A stretch of DNA of 64,000 bases from Taenia hydatigena (lineage: Eukaryota; Platyhelminthes; Cestoda; Cyclophyllidea; Taeniidae), in assembly GCA_036345935.2 (NCBI GenBank), contig JADWOT020000005.1, forward strand, positions 6,443,960 through 6,507,959, given 5' to 3'. Below the pieces are notes generated by a model, which had not been told where the DNA came from, ran no database searches, and worked only from the letters and a program-made list of their open reading frames with translations. The position numbers and the translations under genes are program-made. Within the stretch, counting starts at the first letter, position 1; every line of letters begins with the position of its first letter. Shown in pieces: positions 17,101-27,262 of the stretch.

Positions 17101-20100
17101 GACTCCAAGCTTTTGTCAAGAATGAGCCACGATAGGGAATTAAATCGAAACTAAGGTGGCAATAATCAAACAAAGGTACAGTAAGAGTAGATGCACGGAT
17201 CGCAAACAGGTTTAACGTGACTATTATTTGGACAACATTGAAGGATTTGGAGCAACTCGACGAAATTGATGGTTGTTTTAAGGTTCGAAAACCTGGAAAG
17301 TCGATTACGGCGGGGAATGCTCACTAAAACTAGGGTCGATGAGGAAAGAAGCTCGCGATTAAGAAACACATTGGTCAAGCAAGTAAGAACAGACGAGTAA
17401 ACGTTTCCTGCATGCATGATCTGAAGGCGATGAACCTTAAAACTCTTATAATGGACAAAGGCTAACCATCTACACATTTTTGATAGTCTAATCTCGCATA
17501 GAAACATGGCAAAATCACCTCATGATGCGAGAGAAAGGAAGCCTGTACAGTACCCAAGACAGGAGAGATCACAGAGTCGCCAATGACAGAGGCTATCAAA
17601 GTATCCACAGGTGTGAGAATAGTTGAAGCCAGAGGCCACGAGGAGATGAGGTTCTGTGTGATACGGGAAGGGAAGGACGAGGATGCAAGAAAACTGGGGC
17701 TAGTGGCACCCTCCGGCACAAACCCAGCCGCTCGAAAGAGATTGATGCCAGCATTGGCCGCTACTACGTCCGTACACACTGCACACACCGCCACGCACAG
17801 CCGCTTAGCCCCCTGTCCGAGAACGCAGGAGAGGTGGCTGGAAAAACTGTTCTGCGCCTCTCCCACACTCCACCTCGTGCCGGAGCAGAGTTTCTCAAAT
17901 ACTGTATCCATGCACCGACCGGTCTGATAAGCTGGACAGTGGGGCAGAGGGAAGGTGATTTGAAGTGAGTCTTGTTGATCCATGAAGGAGCAAGAATAGT
18001 GCCGGTGTATCGTGCTTGCCGGTGGCAGCAGTGGCGAGGCCTCAGTTTGAGAAGCTCGATGCAAAAGGATATCGAGGTGACTGGTGAGGTAGGTCTGCCG
18101 TTCGCTTGACATATAATCCATTGCATGATAGCGACTGTCCAAGGAGATACAGTTTTTTATCATCACCAACTGTTGCTCCTTCACTCCACGAGGTGGGGCA
18201 AGCACAGTGCACAGTCGAATATCCGCAGGAGGTAGTTGGACAGATCGCAGAGGGATGGTGAGTGGTTCACTGGCGGGTGAGATCGGTCGGCTACGGCTGG
18301 GCTCGAAACGAGGCTGAGGAGCCGTGGTAACTGGTACCTGACGAAGAGACGACGACGCCATTGTAAAGAGGGTATCCACGAGGCAACTCAAGTAGGCTGA
18401 GGCAGCGCGAATAAAATGAGGAAGACTTTCAAGCAGCAGATCGAGGAATTCTTCGCGAGTGTTTAGTCGAAGACACTCATGAAACTTTTGGTAGACCTCA
18501 AGCTGATCCTCCTGACTGAGAACAGAGGCTGGTTGGATGCGGGAGAGCTGTTCGTTATCGAATGGCTGACCAGGTAGTATGGACGCGAAAGATCCACTAG
18601 CACTACTGCTGGCCTGCCACTGCAGGAGAGTCGCCTCAAAGACTGACATATTAGCGGCCCAGGATTCGGCAAAGATAAGCGACTTTAAAGATTCCATGAA
18701 TGGTGAGTCTCCGTTGTCTGGCGGCTCTTTGAGTGCCAACGCGAAGGGGATTCGGGGGTCGTCATCTTGAAAGCTTCGGCGTGTACTACTGCGTTGAATC
18801 AAGTCATCATCTGGTAACTCCTCACTTACAAAAAATTGGTCGAAATGGGGATGAGCGCGCAAACGTCGTAGGAGTTCCATTGGGGATCTAAGATTAAACG
18901 TTAATTAATCATCACAAAAACAAAATGTAATGCACAGGCCGGTGGGAAGCGAATGAAAATAAACATTTCTAAATAACAATGAGATCAAACGATATGAAAA
19001 CGAGTTCCAGGGAATTACGCATAATTAAATCATCAGTTTCGTCGAAAATGCTTTGTTCACCTATGTACAACTGATATCCACGTATAGTTAACCCTAATTT
19101 CCGGATGATCAAGATAAACAGACAAACGTACGCATTGGTGACTGGACCAACGTAAAGCAGCATTGTTGAGAGTGCCTCAGGTAGTTTTGCCATGTGTCGC
19201 CGCTTTGTTTCCGTTTTTCGCTGAGCAGTAAATTGCTCAAAAGTCTCCTTAGCCACCTCCGAACCCCAGAGATCAATGAATCTCGCCACATCGCCTTGAT
19301 GACTGTATCGCGAAAGGAATGTCGGCCAGTCGGTAAGAAAGCCGGCCGGAGACAGTGACACCCTGTTTACAAAGGCCTCTCGTAGACGCCTCTGATGTTC
19401 GTCCTGCTCCCTAGTTGCTTCCTGATAGGAGAGGAGTTTAAGTTTTGTAGACCGAGACTTGCTGCAATTGCCACTACTTTCCAATAACCGAGCCAAGGTT
19501 AGGAAAGCCAGTTCCACGTTGATGTTCCTATGTGCCGACGCTTCGACAATGGGAATTTTTCGAAAATCCGCCGACTTTTGAAGGAACTGAGTCACACTGG
19601 AGAGGCACTGTTCATCGACGGTGTCTCGTTTTGCGGCGACTACAACAACAGGTTTCTTGCGTTTGGAGATTAGACTAAGGACGTCAATGAGAAAGGCGAG
19701 TTGTTGCTGCTGAAGATCGGGGGTCTCATGACAGGAGGCACGTCGGCTTACGTCGTATATGACCAGGAAGCCGTGAACTTCAAAAGGACCCACATGCGGG
19801 AAGTATTCCTGCTTGTAACGTTCTTCGTGTCCAAGCTGATCGATGCAGTAGTAGCGCAGCTTCCCAGGAGAGCAAATCTTCGTGGCAGTACTACGCAGAA
19901 TATAGTCATGCAAGCGGTCGGATGAATGCAACTCCTTGAACAAGGGAGGAGCACAATTTGTGGTGCTAGTGAGTCCAGAGACCGTAACAGCGCTGGTCGA
20001 GTGGGGAGAGCACGAGGCGCCGCAGGAGTTAGAAGAGACAGAGAGACTCTTGGAAGAGAAAGGGAGGGAGGTAGTATCACTGAGAAATTCGGTCTGTTCT

Positions 20101-20366
20101 ATCACACAAAATCGAACACTAGTCTCATCATCTAGGCGGCGTGTGACAGTGCCCCAATACAACCAGTGGTCGGAGTTGACAACCGGTTTGCAAAAGTCCG
20201 CCTCACTGAGCACTGACGGGTGACCCTCTTGGTACCAATCAGGGTGAGAATAGACGAATCGATTGCAGAAGCAGGACTTCCCAGAGCGTGGGTCACCAAT
20301 AATGCTGACGGTATAGGTGGGGATGAGGTCTGCGTCAGACTGGTGGGTACCACTAGGAAAAGACAT
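8200..20366 (-). CDS. p190RhoGAP-like protein, RhoGAP domain not seen
   Basis: Large signalling protein of the p190 (ARHGAP5/ARHGAP35) type. Exons (-): 19132-20366, 17474-18887 (a GAG/GT donor at 17519 is the alternative), 15647-16184, 13130-13652, 12336-12439, 11622-12185 (or start 12176), 10250-10622, 9026-9476, about 8540/8600-8953, and 8200-8479. Phases agree at all junctions except the last, which is unresolved. The ATG at 20366 gives MSFPSGTHQ; residues 14-31 read LIPTYTVSIIGDPRSGKS, a P-loop like the p190 N-terminus, followed by HPSVLSEADF and VVNSDHWLYWG, both p190 signatures. Exon 2 carries the DDDPRIPFALAL and GDSVISPVL stretches of the middle and pseudo-GTPase regions; exon 3 matches the second pseudo-GTPase (FDGVILLLSTDEA). 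Later exons are His-run, Ser, Gly and Arg rich. No arginine-finger RhoGAP motif was found. Length would be near 1900 residues against about 1500 in vertebrates. Exons 1-3 are certain in family; the tail is moderately certain. Confidence 0.8.
9681..9962 (+). CDS. Antisense open frame in an intron of the p190-like gene, unknown
   Basis: After an in-frame TGA at 9678, about 93 codons stay open to TAA at 9960-9962. The product is highly charged (e.g. LDDEELGRTERRDRSDL, KWRRRDNLSIG, YDRRMKTVKTKPNFYEAAK). A CAG at 9681-9683 could be an acceptor, but no upstream exon was found. A ten-A run follows about 20 bp after the stop, so a retrocopy of a 3' exon is one option. I do not recognise the family. 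It lies in the 9477-10249 intron on the other strand. Confidence 0.3.
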   Translation, partial: QSSRAVKAKNRLNLDDEELGRTERRDRSDLVSLLRSIQDGRKWRRRDNLSIGKVAPKAPYPRLRDFDERVHKYDRRMKTVKTKPNFYEAAKRT

Positions 20367-20613
20367 ATTGAAGCGAGAAGATGGCTGCAAAAGGCAACGA
20401 CGGTAGCGGATAGAGCTCCGGTGATACCGTCTGGACTTTGACTAGATAGGAGTGGAAGGGAGTTCGTTTTATCAGAAGTGCAGAACAAGTGATAATTCCG
20501 ATTAGGGGAGCTGATAGTTCTTGAAGCTGCTTCTGCCTCTGGCGTGATAAAGCCATTGCACTCGAGAGGAATTCGAGAGCTAGTCTTGGGCATCCAGTAC
20601 AGGTACTTGAAAC

Positions 20614-20627
20614 GCGCTAATTAGCGC
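20614..20627. promoter_or_regulatory. 14-bp perfect palindrome with TAATTA core
   Basis: GCGCTAATTAGCGC reads the same on both strands and lies about 250 bp upstream of the p190-like start codon. TAATTA is the core of homeodomain sites, so a dimer-binding site is possible. There is no other support. Confidence 0.3.
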
Positions 20628-22283
20628 CAAATCAGGATGCCTAAAACAGCGGAACAAGCAGTAAGAGCGAGTTTTGTTTATAAAATAAAGGCATAAATCA
20701 CACGACTAATATAAGCATTTGGTGTGCTACCATTAGGCAAACGAGTAGTGTTCGGCGCAAGGCAGGCGTTTTGAAGACTATATCTCGATATCTAATTATT
20801 ATGCATATACGTAGTAACTACATCTCTAGTATTAAAGGTTAGACCAAAACCAAGTACAAAGAAATATGTACCTGAAGGAGCCTTTGGACAAGGCAATTCA
20901 GTTAACCATGAGGAATCCGCGATTCGAATTTGAAGAAGTATCTAGAGCAAGAGGTATTTGGACACAGTAAATATAAATACATTCAGGTAGTAGAATAATT
21001 ATCAAGGTCCAGAAAGGATGCGAATCAAATGGATCTCGAATAATGACAGATAATAAGACATTCTAATAAAAGAATACCAAACACCCTCAAGCTTGGCAGG
21101 AGGCAAACTTGCTCATACCCTTAAATGAAGTCAATCGGTTCATTCATGCAAAACATTTTCTGTCACAACCGAAAGGAAGGCGAAAACCGCAATATCTATA
21201 AGTGCTTCATGCTTCCGAAAGGATAAGAGAGCGAATAACCTATACCACTTTCTTCTAACCATTCTTCAACTATGTAAAGGGGTAAGGCAGACCATTTGAC
21301 AAGCCCCAAGTTCTACTAAAATGAAGCCACACTAAGTTCCTATAAGTCATCGCGATGAGAAGTAGGACACCGAATGTCCGATCAATATGGCTCTTTGGTA
21401 ATATGGGACCAAACAGTGAGTGTGAGAATACATAGCATAATCACAAGAACTAACATACAAAGAAGCAATTACCTAGGTTCGAAAAAGACTATCATTAAAA
21501 TGAGCAAAAAATGGATGCCATTTAAGTGTGTGCATTAACGGAGGCAGCAACATGTCAAAGTGAACGAATAATGGAAGCAAATAAAATATAGAAGGATTTA
21601 GGCAATATACCGCCGAAAATGCGACTATTCAAATCTCCAAGGGAAGCATTTTAAATATTCAGGGAGAAAATAAGATGCCACCCAAACACAAATAACACTA
21701 TTTACAAAGGAAAGGAAGCCTAACGAAGGCAGCGCGCTAACACTTCAGTCTCCACCTAAATGACCACTAAAATTTACGAACCATTAAAACACACCAAACC
21801 CACTAATTTAGTTGTTTAACTTTACCCAATGTAGCCTTAAGGGCAGGCATTTACGATCCATCATTCCTACAGTTTTCCATTGAATGAGGACTAAAAATGG
21901 TGCTCTCTGTATTAACTACTAATAAAAATCGACAATGCAAAATGAAAAGCTAAATACAGCAAGTAAGTTGGGCCACAACATCAAGATAACAGCCTAGAAA
22001 AAACACTCGGAATCCCGCAGATAATGTTTAATACCATTTCATAGTACTAATTACATGGTCATCGTTGTCAAATACGCCCAAAGAAGCCCAAAGTGTTCAT
22101 TGCTACAACTACACTTAATAAAACCTTAATAAACAACACGCGATGTGCTCACTAGATGCAGATGGGTTTTATTAAATCAGGAGGAAGAAACCCCGCATCG
22201 ACATTAGATTAAAAGTATTTTGGTTATCTTCGTTTGCTTGCAAAACGAATCTAGAGAGCTAAGTCGTACTAAAGTGAAAAAGG
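20628..22283. other. Intergenic, A-rich on the plus strand
   Basis: No frame above about 60 codons on either strand and no LTR copy. Nothing to report. Confidence 0.5.
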
Positions 22284-22469
22284 TGTAATACGTTGTTTGT
22301 TTGGGCTACCGGTTTTAGTTGGGGTCACAGAGGTGACCATATTGCCCTAGCTGCGCAGGCTGGCCTCCGGCCCATGCCAGCGGCTCATTTCCCTCTGTCT
22401 GGCGAACATTTATATTCAACTCTAGTATAATGCCTTCTTTCGCCTTCAAAAGAGCCCTGAAATGCTACA
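22284..22469 (+). mobile_element. Solo LTR, family A (186 bp)
   Basis: Starts TGTAATACGTTG, ends GCTACA, and is flanked by the perfect 5-bp target duplication AAAGG (22279-22283 and 22470-22474). Other copies of the same sequence define the family. Confidence 0.9.
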
Positions 22470-23005
22470 AAAGGCTTTAGATGCCAAGCATATCAAGGAG
22501 GTTTACAAGCCACCTCGATTCTATAAGGTATTCACTTTGTTCAGTTAAAATCACATAATGTGACTTATATTGAACCATAGATTTTTGCTCACTTTGATCA
22601 AAACACAATAGTCTGATTGCCGTAACGCAATGATAGTCGTTTTTGCTCCTAAATATTTGAACAAAGTTGCCTTTACAAACCTAAAAATGAATACATGATG
22701 CATGAGTAGAATACGTTAGTTTATCGCTGGACAGGAGGTAACTAGGACTAAAAGGATGGTCTGCATGGAAGCCTCTCCAGCATTGGCAAATTGACATTCC
22801 AAGTTGCGGTAACCAAAGCTGGCAGGCAAACAAACAAAGCATTATAGTAATCGATAAAGTTTGTGTTTGAGGCATGCAGATGATAGAAAAGAGTTAAATA
22901 GCACAGCAAATGCGACAGAGAACCACTACTGAACACAGTTTGGCAGTGTCACGAGGTCACTCTACGTCCTTCGTTAAGAGCACTTTTAAGAGTGCTAAAT
23001 ATAAT

Positions 23006-23422
23006 TGTAGGAAGTTTGTTTCCTTTTCTTCTTCCTCCCTTACCATTGGAAGGCTGAGTACTCTTTGACATCTTTATTATAGGTTAAAGTAAGGGATAGA
23101 GTGATTGCAACACTTTGTTTGTTTGGACTACCAGTTTTGGTCAGGGTCACAGAGGTGGCCATATTGCTCTGGCCGCGTAAGCTGTCATCTGACCGTTCCA
23201 GCAACTTATTTCCTTCTGTCTGTTGAATATATGTACTCTACCCTAGTATTATGCCTTCTTTTGCCTTCAATGGAGCCTCGGGGAACTACAGTGATATTGT
23301 AGGACAGTTCAAAGCGGGAATATGTCGAACTCTGTAGAGCGACTACGCTGCTTTACGGCTAGGTTCAAATTGTCCCCTCACCTCTGGCCTACGAAGCACA
23401 TTTAAAGAACATAAGTATTACA
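23006..23422 (-). mobile_element. Family B solo LTR, interrupted by a family A LTR
   Basis: Two pieces of a family B LTR (23006-23105 and 23292-23422) are separated by the family A solo LTR at 23106-23291 and one copy of its target duplication. Without the insert the LTR would be about 226 bp, close to other family B copies (236-238 bp). No clear target duplication of its own. Confidence 0.75.
23106..23291 (+). mobile_element. Solo LTR, family A (186 bp), nested in family B
   Basis: TGCAACAC ... ACTACA with perfect target duplication GTGAT at 23101-23105 and 23292-23296. It lies inside a family B LTR and is therefore younger than it. Confidence 0.9.
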
Positions 23423-23423
23423 G

Positions 23424-23540
23424 TGATACTTTGTTTGTTCTGACTACTGGCTTTGGCTAAGCTCACTTGGGCAGCCATTATTGCCCTAGCCGAGTGGCTG
23501 GCTTCTGGGACATGGCAGCGGTCATGTAGTACCCTAGTAA
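23424..23540 (+). mobile_element. Truncated family A LTR
   Basis: TGATACTTTGTTTG and the following GGCCATATTGCCCTAG-like block match the 5' part of the family A LTR; the 3' part is lost or rearranged. It directly abuts the outer end of the family B LTR. Confidence 0.6.
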
Positions 23541-23916
23541 AAAAGAGCGTGCGGTCTTGAGGTAATGATAGGCTGCGCAAACACACCTCACGTTTACTTA
23601 CATTACACTTAATTTTCAGCAGAAAATTTTAAAATGCTGGCATTGCAGAAGAGTCTTATGATTTAAAACTTCTTGATGTAACATAGTTTTATCGAATAGC
23701 TACTTGTATTGAGGCTCTTCCACACACTGCCCAGTCTTTAAATTTTTTAATATGAAAATTATGTTATGAGACTGCTTGAAATTAGGCATTGTAGTCAACG
23801 AATTAAGTGACTGTGATTAAAATTTATCATTTAAATGCACTTAAATAAATATGTCCAATTGGGTTAAAGCCATCTTTTGCCTCGTGGCGCCGTTGACATT
23901 TTCGTGGCTTTCCTGT

Positions 23917-23918
23917 AG
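23917..23918 (+). promoter_or_regulatory. Splice acceptor 2 bp before the PDHB start codon
   Basis: A pyrimidine-rich stretch ends in TTTCCTGTAG, then TC, then the ATG at 23921. This is either the 3' end of an intron in the 5' UTR or a spliced-leader trans-splicing site. Flatworms are known to trans-splice a subset of mRNAs; which applies here cannot be told from DNA alone. Confidence 0.45.
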
Positions 23919-23920
23919 TC

Positions 23921-25288
23921 ATGTTGTCTAATGCCGCTACGGTTTCAAAGGTGGTATATCTTTTTCATCTTAATTCTTCAGTTCGCTCGTTGTTTTTTAC
24001 AAGGTGGGCGATTTATGTCCACGTCAAAAAGTCTTCATGCCGAAAAAATGACTGTTCGGGAGGCCATTAACAGCGCTCTGAAGGAGGAATTAGAGAGAGA
24101 TAAGAATGTTTTTATACTGGGTGAGGAAGTGGCCCAGTACGATGGCGCCTATAAGGTACGTTGGTATTCTCGTTTTTTAATTCGGTTCTAGGTCACTAAA
24201 AATCTGTGGAGGACTTTTGGTGACGATCGAGTGATTGACACACCCATTTCTGAGATGGGCTTCACTGGTATCGCCGTTGGCGCCGCGATGGCTGGATCGC
24301 GACCTGTTTGCGAATTTATGACATTCAACTTTGCGATGCAAGCTATTGATCAAATTATTAACTCTGCTGCGAAAACCCATTATATGTCCAACGGGCGGGT
24401 TTGTTAAATGTCTTGTAGGATGCTTGCACGGTGGAGTGGTGCCTTATTGTCTACCTTCGATCTTAATGTAGGTAAACGTGCCGATCCTCTTCCGTGGTGG
24501 CAATGGCGCAGCTGCGGGTGTGGCCGCCCAGCACAGTCAAGACTATGCTGCTTGGTATGCTTCCTGCCCTGGTCTCAAGGTCGTTGCGCCTTACAGCACT
24601 GAGGACGCTAGGGGTCTTACCAAGGCTGGTATTCGTGACGATGACCCAGGTCGGCAATACTTTTCGCTAAGGTTTTATATTTTTAAGGACAGTTTTAGGA
24701 TCCTCTTATTCAACATTTAGTCGTCTCTCTGGAAAATGAATTGATGTATGGCGTCGCTATGGATACCTCCGATGAAGCTATGCATCCCGATTTCCTGATT
24801 CCTTTTGGCAAGGCTAAAATCGAGAGGGAGGGCTGTGATGTCACCCTTGTTTCCTACTCAATCAGTGTTGGTGACTGTCTTGAGGCTGCCGACCAGCTGG
24901 CTAAGGAAGGCATTAATTGCGAAGTAATTAACCTTCGCAGCCTTCGTCCTCTTGATGACGAATGCATTTTTAATTCGGTGAAGAAGACTCACCACCTTGT
25001 AACAGTTGACCGTGCATGGCCGTCGTGTGGTATAGGTGCTGAAATCTGTGCCAGAGTTATGGAAGGTGAGTATTACGGTTTTTTCGGCTTGACTTCAGTT
25101 TAGATCTGTGGTTTACTTGAAGCTGTTTCTCGTGTTTAGGTGATACCTTTTTCCATCTGGATGCACCCGCCTATCGTGTGACTGGTGCCGATGTTCCAAT
25201 GCCTTATGCTGGTTGTTTGGAGGCGGCATGCACTTCCCATGCCTCTAACATTATAACTACTGTGAAAAAGGTTCTCAATCGCCATTAG
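23921..25288 (+). CDS. PDHB: Pyruvate dehydrogenase E1 component subunit beta, mitochondrial (6 exons, complete)
   Basis: Beta chain of the thiamine-diphosphate-dependent E1 heterotetramer of the mitochondrial pyruvate dehydrogenase complex (pyruvate to acetyl-CoA). Exons: 23921-23950, 23982-24155, 24192-24398, 24472-24649, 24721-25065, 25140-25288; all GT-AG and phase-consistent, 360 codons plus stop (human 359). The first intron is only 31 bp and the second 36 bp; the others are 71-74 bp. The start [15 protein letters not shown] followed by GGRFMSTSK is a plausible mitochondrial presequence. The mature protein starts near [18 protein letters not shown]; family landmarks are [78 protein letters not shown] and [11 protein letters not shown]. 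Reading straight on from an ATG at 23931 without the first intron is also open, but gives a poorer leader. Confidence 0.97.
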
Positions 25289-25388
25289 AACATTGAGAAG
25301 CAAAGAGGGACCGTCTAACAGTATCTCTCACTCACTTGGTGTATGTAGTTCTTTTTCGTCGTTTTTAGGCTCCTGAAGCCTTTTTTTG

Positions 25389-25394
25389 AATAAA
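25389..25394 (+). terminator. PDHB poly(A) signal AATAAA
   Basis: AATAAA lies 100 bp after the PDHB TAG stop, a normal spacing for a short 3' UTR. Confidence 0.6.
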
Positions 25395-27262
25395 TTATCT
25401 TTCACCGCAACTCACTTATCTGCTACAATTGGGTGTTCTAGTTGTTGCTTTTGTTACATTATCCGCGAGCGGTCGGGCTTCGCTTCTGAACTTGAAGTCG
25501 TTTCACTCAGCGCACAAGTCGTGAAGTTACAGTATCACTGGTGATTTTTGCGGTGTCCGACGATTTGGCCCGCTTCGGAAACTTGTAGGTCGTTACGTTC
25601 TGTTCACCATAAACACGCAGACGTACTCACCAAGCTCCATGCATTGGCAACGCTGCCAAAAATGTTTCAGCATTCAAGCTACCATCTCTGGTCGTACAGA
25701 GTCATGACCGATGCGGTGCTAGTCGCCCGAACATTTGGAAGCACGAGCCAAGCATCACTTGCTCCTATTGGCCCAACCCATTTGAAAACCACTTCATAAT
25801 GGGGTTTCCAAGCTACTCACGAGTACGTTGCGTGGAATCACAGAAGCCTCGTTTGCGCTGTCAGTTATTTAAGACGGAAAATTCTATTTTGCGAACATCT
25901 GAAAAAGTTATTTAACCGGAAATTGGGTTTCCAAAATTATAGTTCATAAATGTGAAGTTCTAAATTCAAATAATTTTGTTTATTATAGGATCTGACGCAA
26001 CATCACCAAACGTTTCGAGAGCTAAGAACTAGACTTGTGGAGCATCCAACCTGAATTTACCTGTAGATCGTGTAATATTAAGAACTTTATTATGAAAAAC
26101 TGGGGCGTTAATGATGCATATGTATACATTATCTGCAATTATACAATACAACATGGAAATGCGTATGAGCAGTACAAATGCATCCTCTTTGTCCCTTTGT
26201 ATGTGGAGCTCATAAAGACTGCTTCCAAGGCGCGGATATGCCTCACGCTCCGCCTGAGGTTTTCTTCTACAAGAGATGTAGACCTTACCCTTGACAATTT
26301 CAGCATGCAGAAAGAAAGTTGGACCTGCTACAGTCCACTTTCCAAAAAAAAAGATTTCGGAAATCTGCACTAAATTAAGTGCTGTAAGATTATTCAGGAA
26401 AACGTACAGAGTCAAAGTCATCGTGTTCTGCTGCAGCCTGCCACCCAGATACTTCGCCACCCATATGTTCGCGATGGTCATGCTTCCGATATGGACTGTC
26501 AGTGAAGTCACTAAATACAACACAGAATTCGACATGCGTTGCTGTACAAAAAAAAATTAATGCTACCAATCCAAATATCTACACTTTTGGGAAAGTATAC
26601 GAATCTAACTGTAATACTTTGTTTGTTTGGACTACCGTTTTTGGTTTCGGTCATTTAGGTGGCCATGCCAGCATCCCTTACTCCCTCTGCCTTCTTTTGT
26701 CTCCAAGGCAGTCTCGGCAACTAACCACGACTAATTATTAGCTTTTCATCTCCATGTGACTATTCTGTTGCGCATACTGCGATTCAGGATGAACGTAGAC
26801 TTTCAAGTCGATGATACGTTGCAGCGTTTTAAAAAGTCCAACCACTTACCTACTTATTGAAAAGGCTAAAGCCCTTCACTACCGTTATGCCAGCTGCATG
26901 TTTTGTTGGTGCTACAAGACGACAATCAATGCGCCGTCCGCATGCCGGCCAAAACCCAAATTGGCGTTTGCGCCCAAATGTGATTGCCCACGCATCACCC
27001 TGCAGTGGCACTAGCACCCGTAGCTGGCGGGATGCAATTCTCCCTGATCGCATTCGACTCGTCTATTAAGGTTTCATCTACTCTATTATGGTATTATTAA
27101 TTGTGAAGTGCCAATGAAATGGCGAGAGTTTTGAATTTTTTCACCAACATTGGTACAGCCGGACACTTTATATGATTCGTCTCAAACGGTCTCCTATGTA
27201 GAGGAGCTTTGTGTTTGGATTTTCACAAGACAGACAATGCTTAATTAATTTTATGGTCTCAC
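25395..27262. other. Intergenic with two unresolved coding-like pockets
   Basis: Around 25540-25800 and 26860-27060 base composition turns GC-richer and frames open on both strands. The second could hold the last exon of the LRRC74-like gene, but no junction fits well. A truncated LTR lies at 26610-26720. Confidence 0.3.
26610..26720 (+). mobile_element. Internally deleted family A solo LTR (about 110 bp)
   Basis: Begins TGTAATACTTTG and keeps the GGTGGCCATGCCAGCA and CTTCTTTTGTCTCCAAGG blocks, but lacks the middle. CTAAC stands on both sides (26605-26609 and 26721-26725), which fits a target duplication. Confidence 0.65.

Noticed and set aside
17583..17927. Plus-strand frame of 114 codons
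   Set aside because: Exact shadow of p190-like exon 2, which has family-specific sequence on the minus strand.
25548..25799. Plus frame of 83 codons after PDHB
   Set aside because: Beyond the PDHB poly(A) signal and without recognisable motif; kept only as an unresolved pocket.
26029..26535. 168-codon minus frame after PDHB
   Set aside because: Starts at a non-ATG codon, mixed composition, no recognisable motif; frames on the plus strand are equally open. A short exon inside it cannot be excluded.
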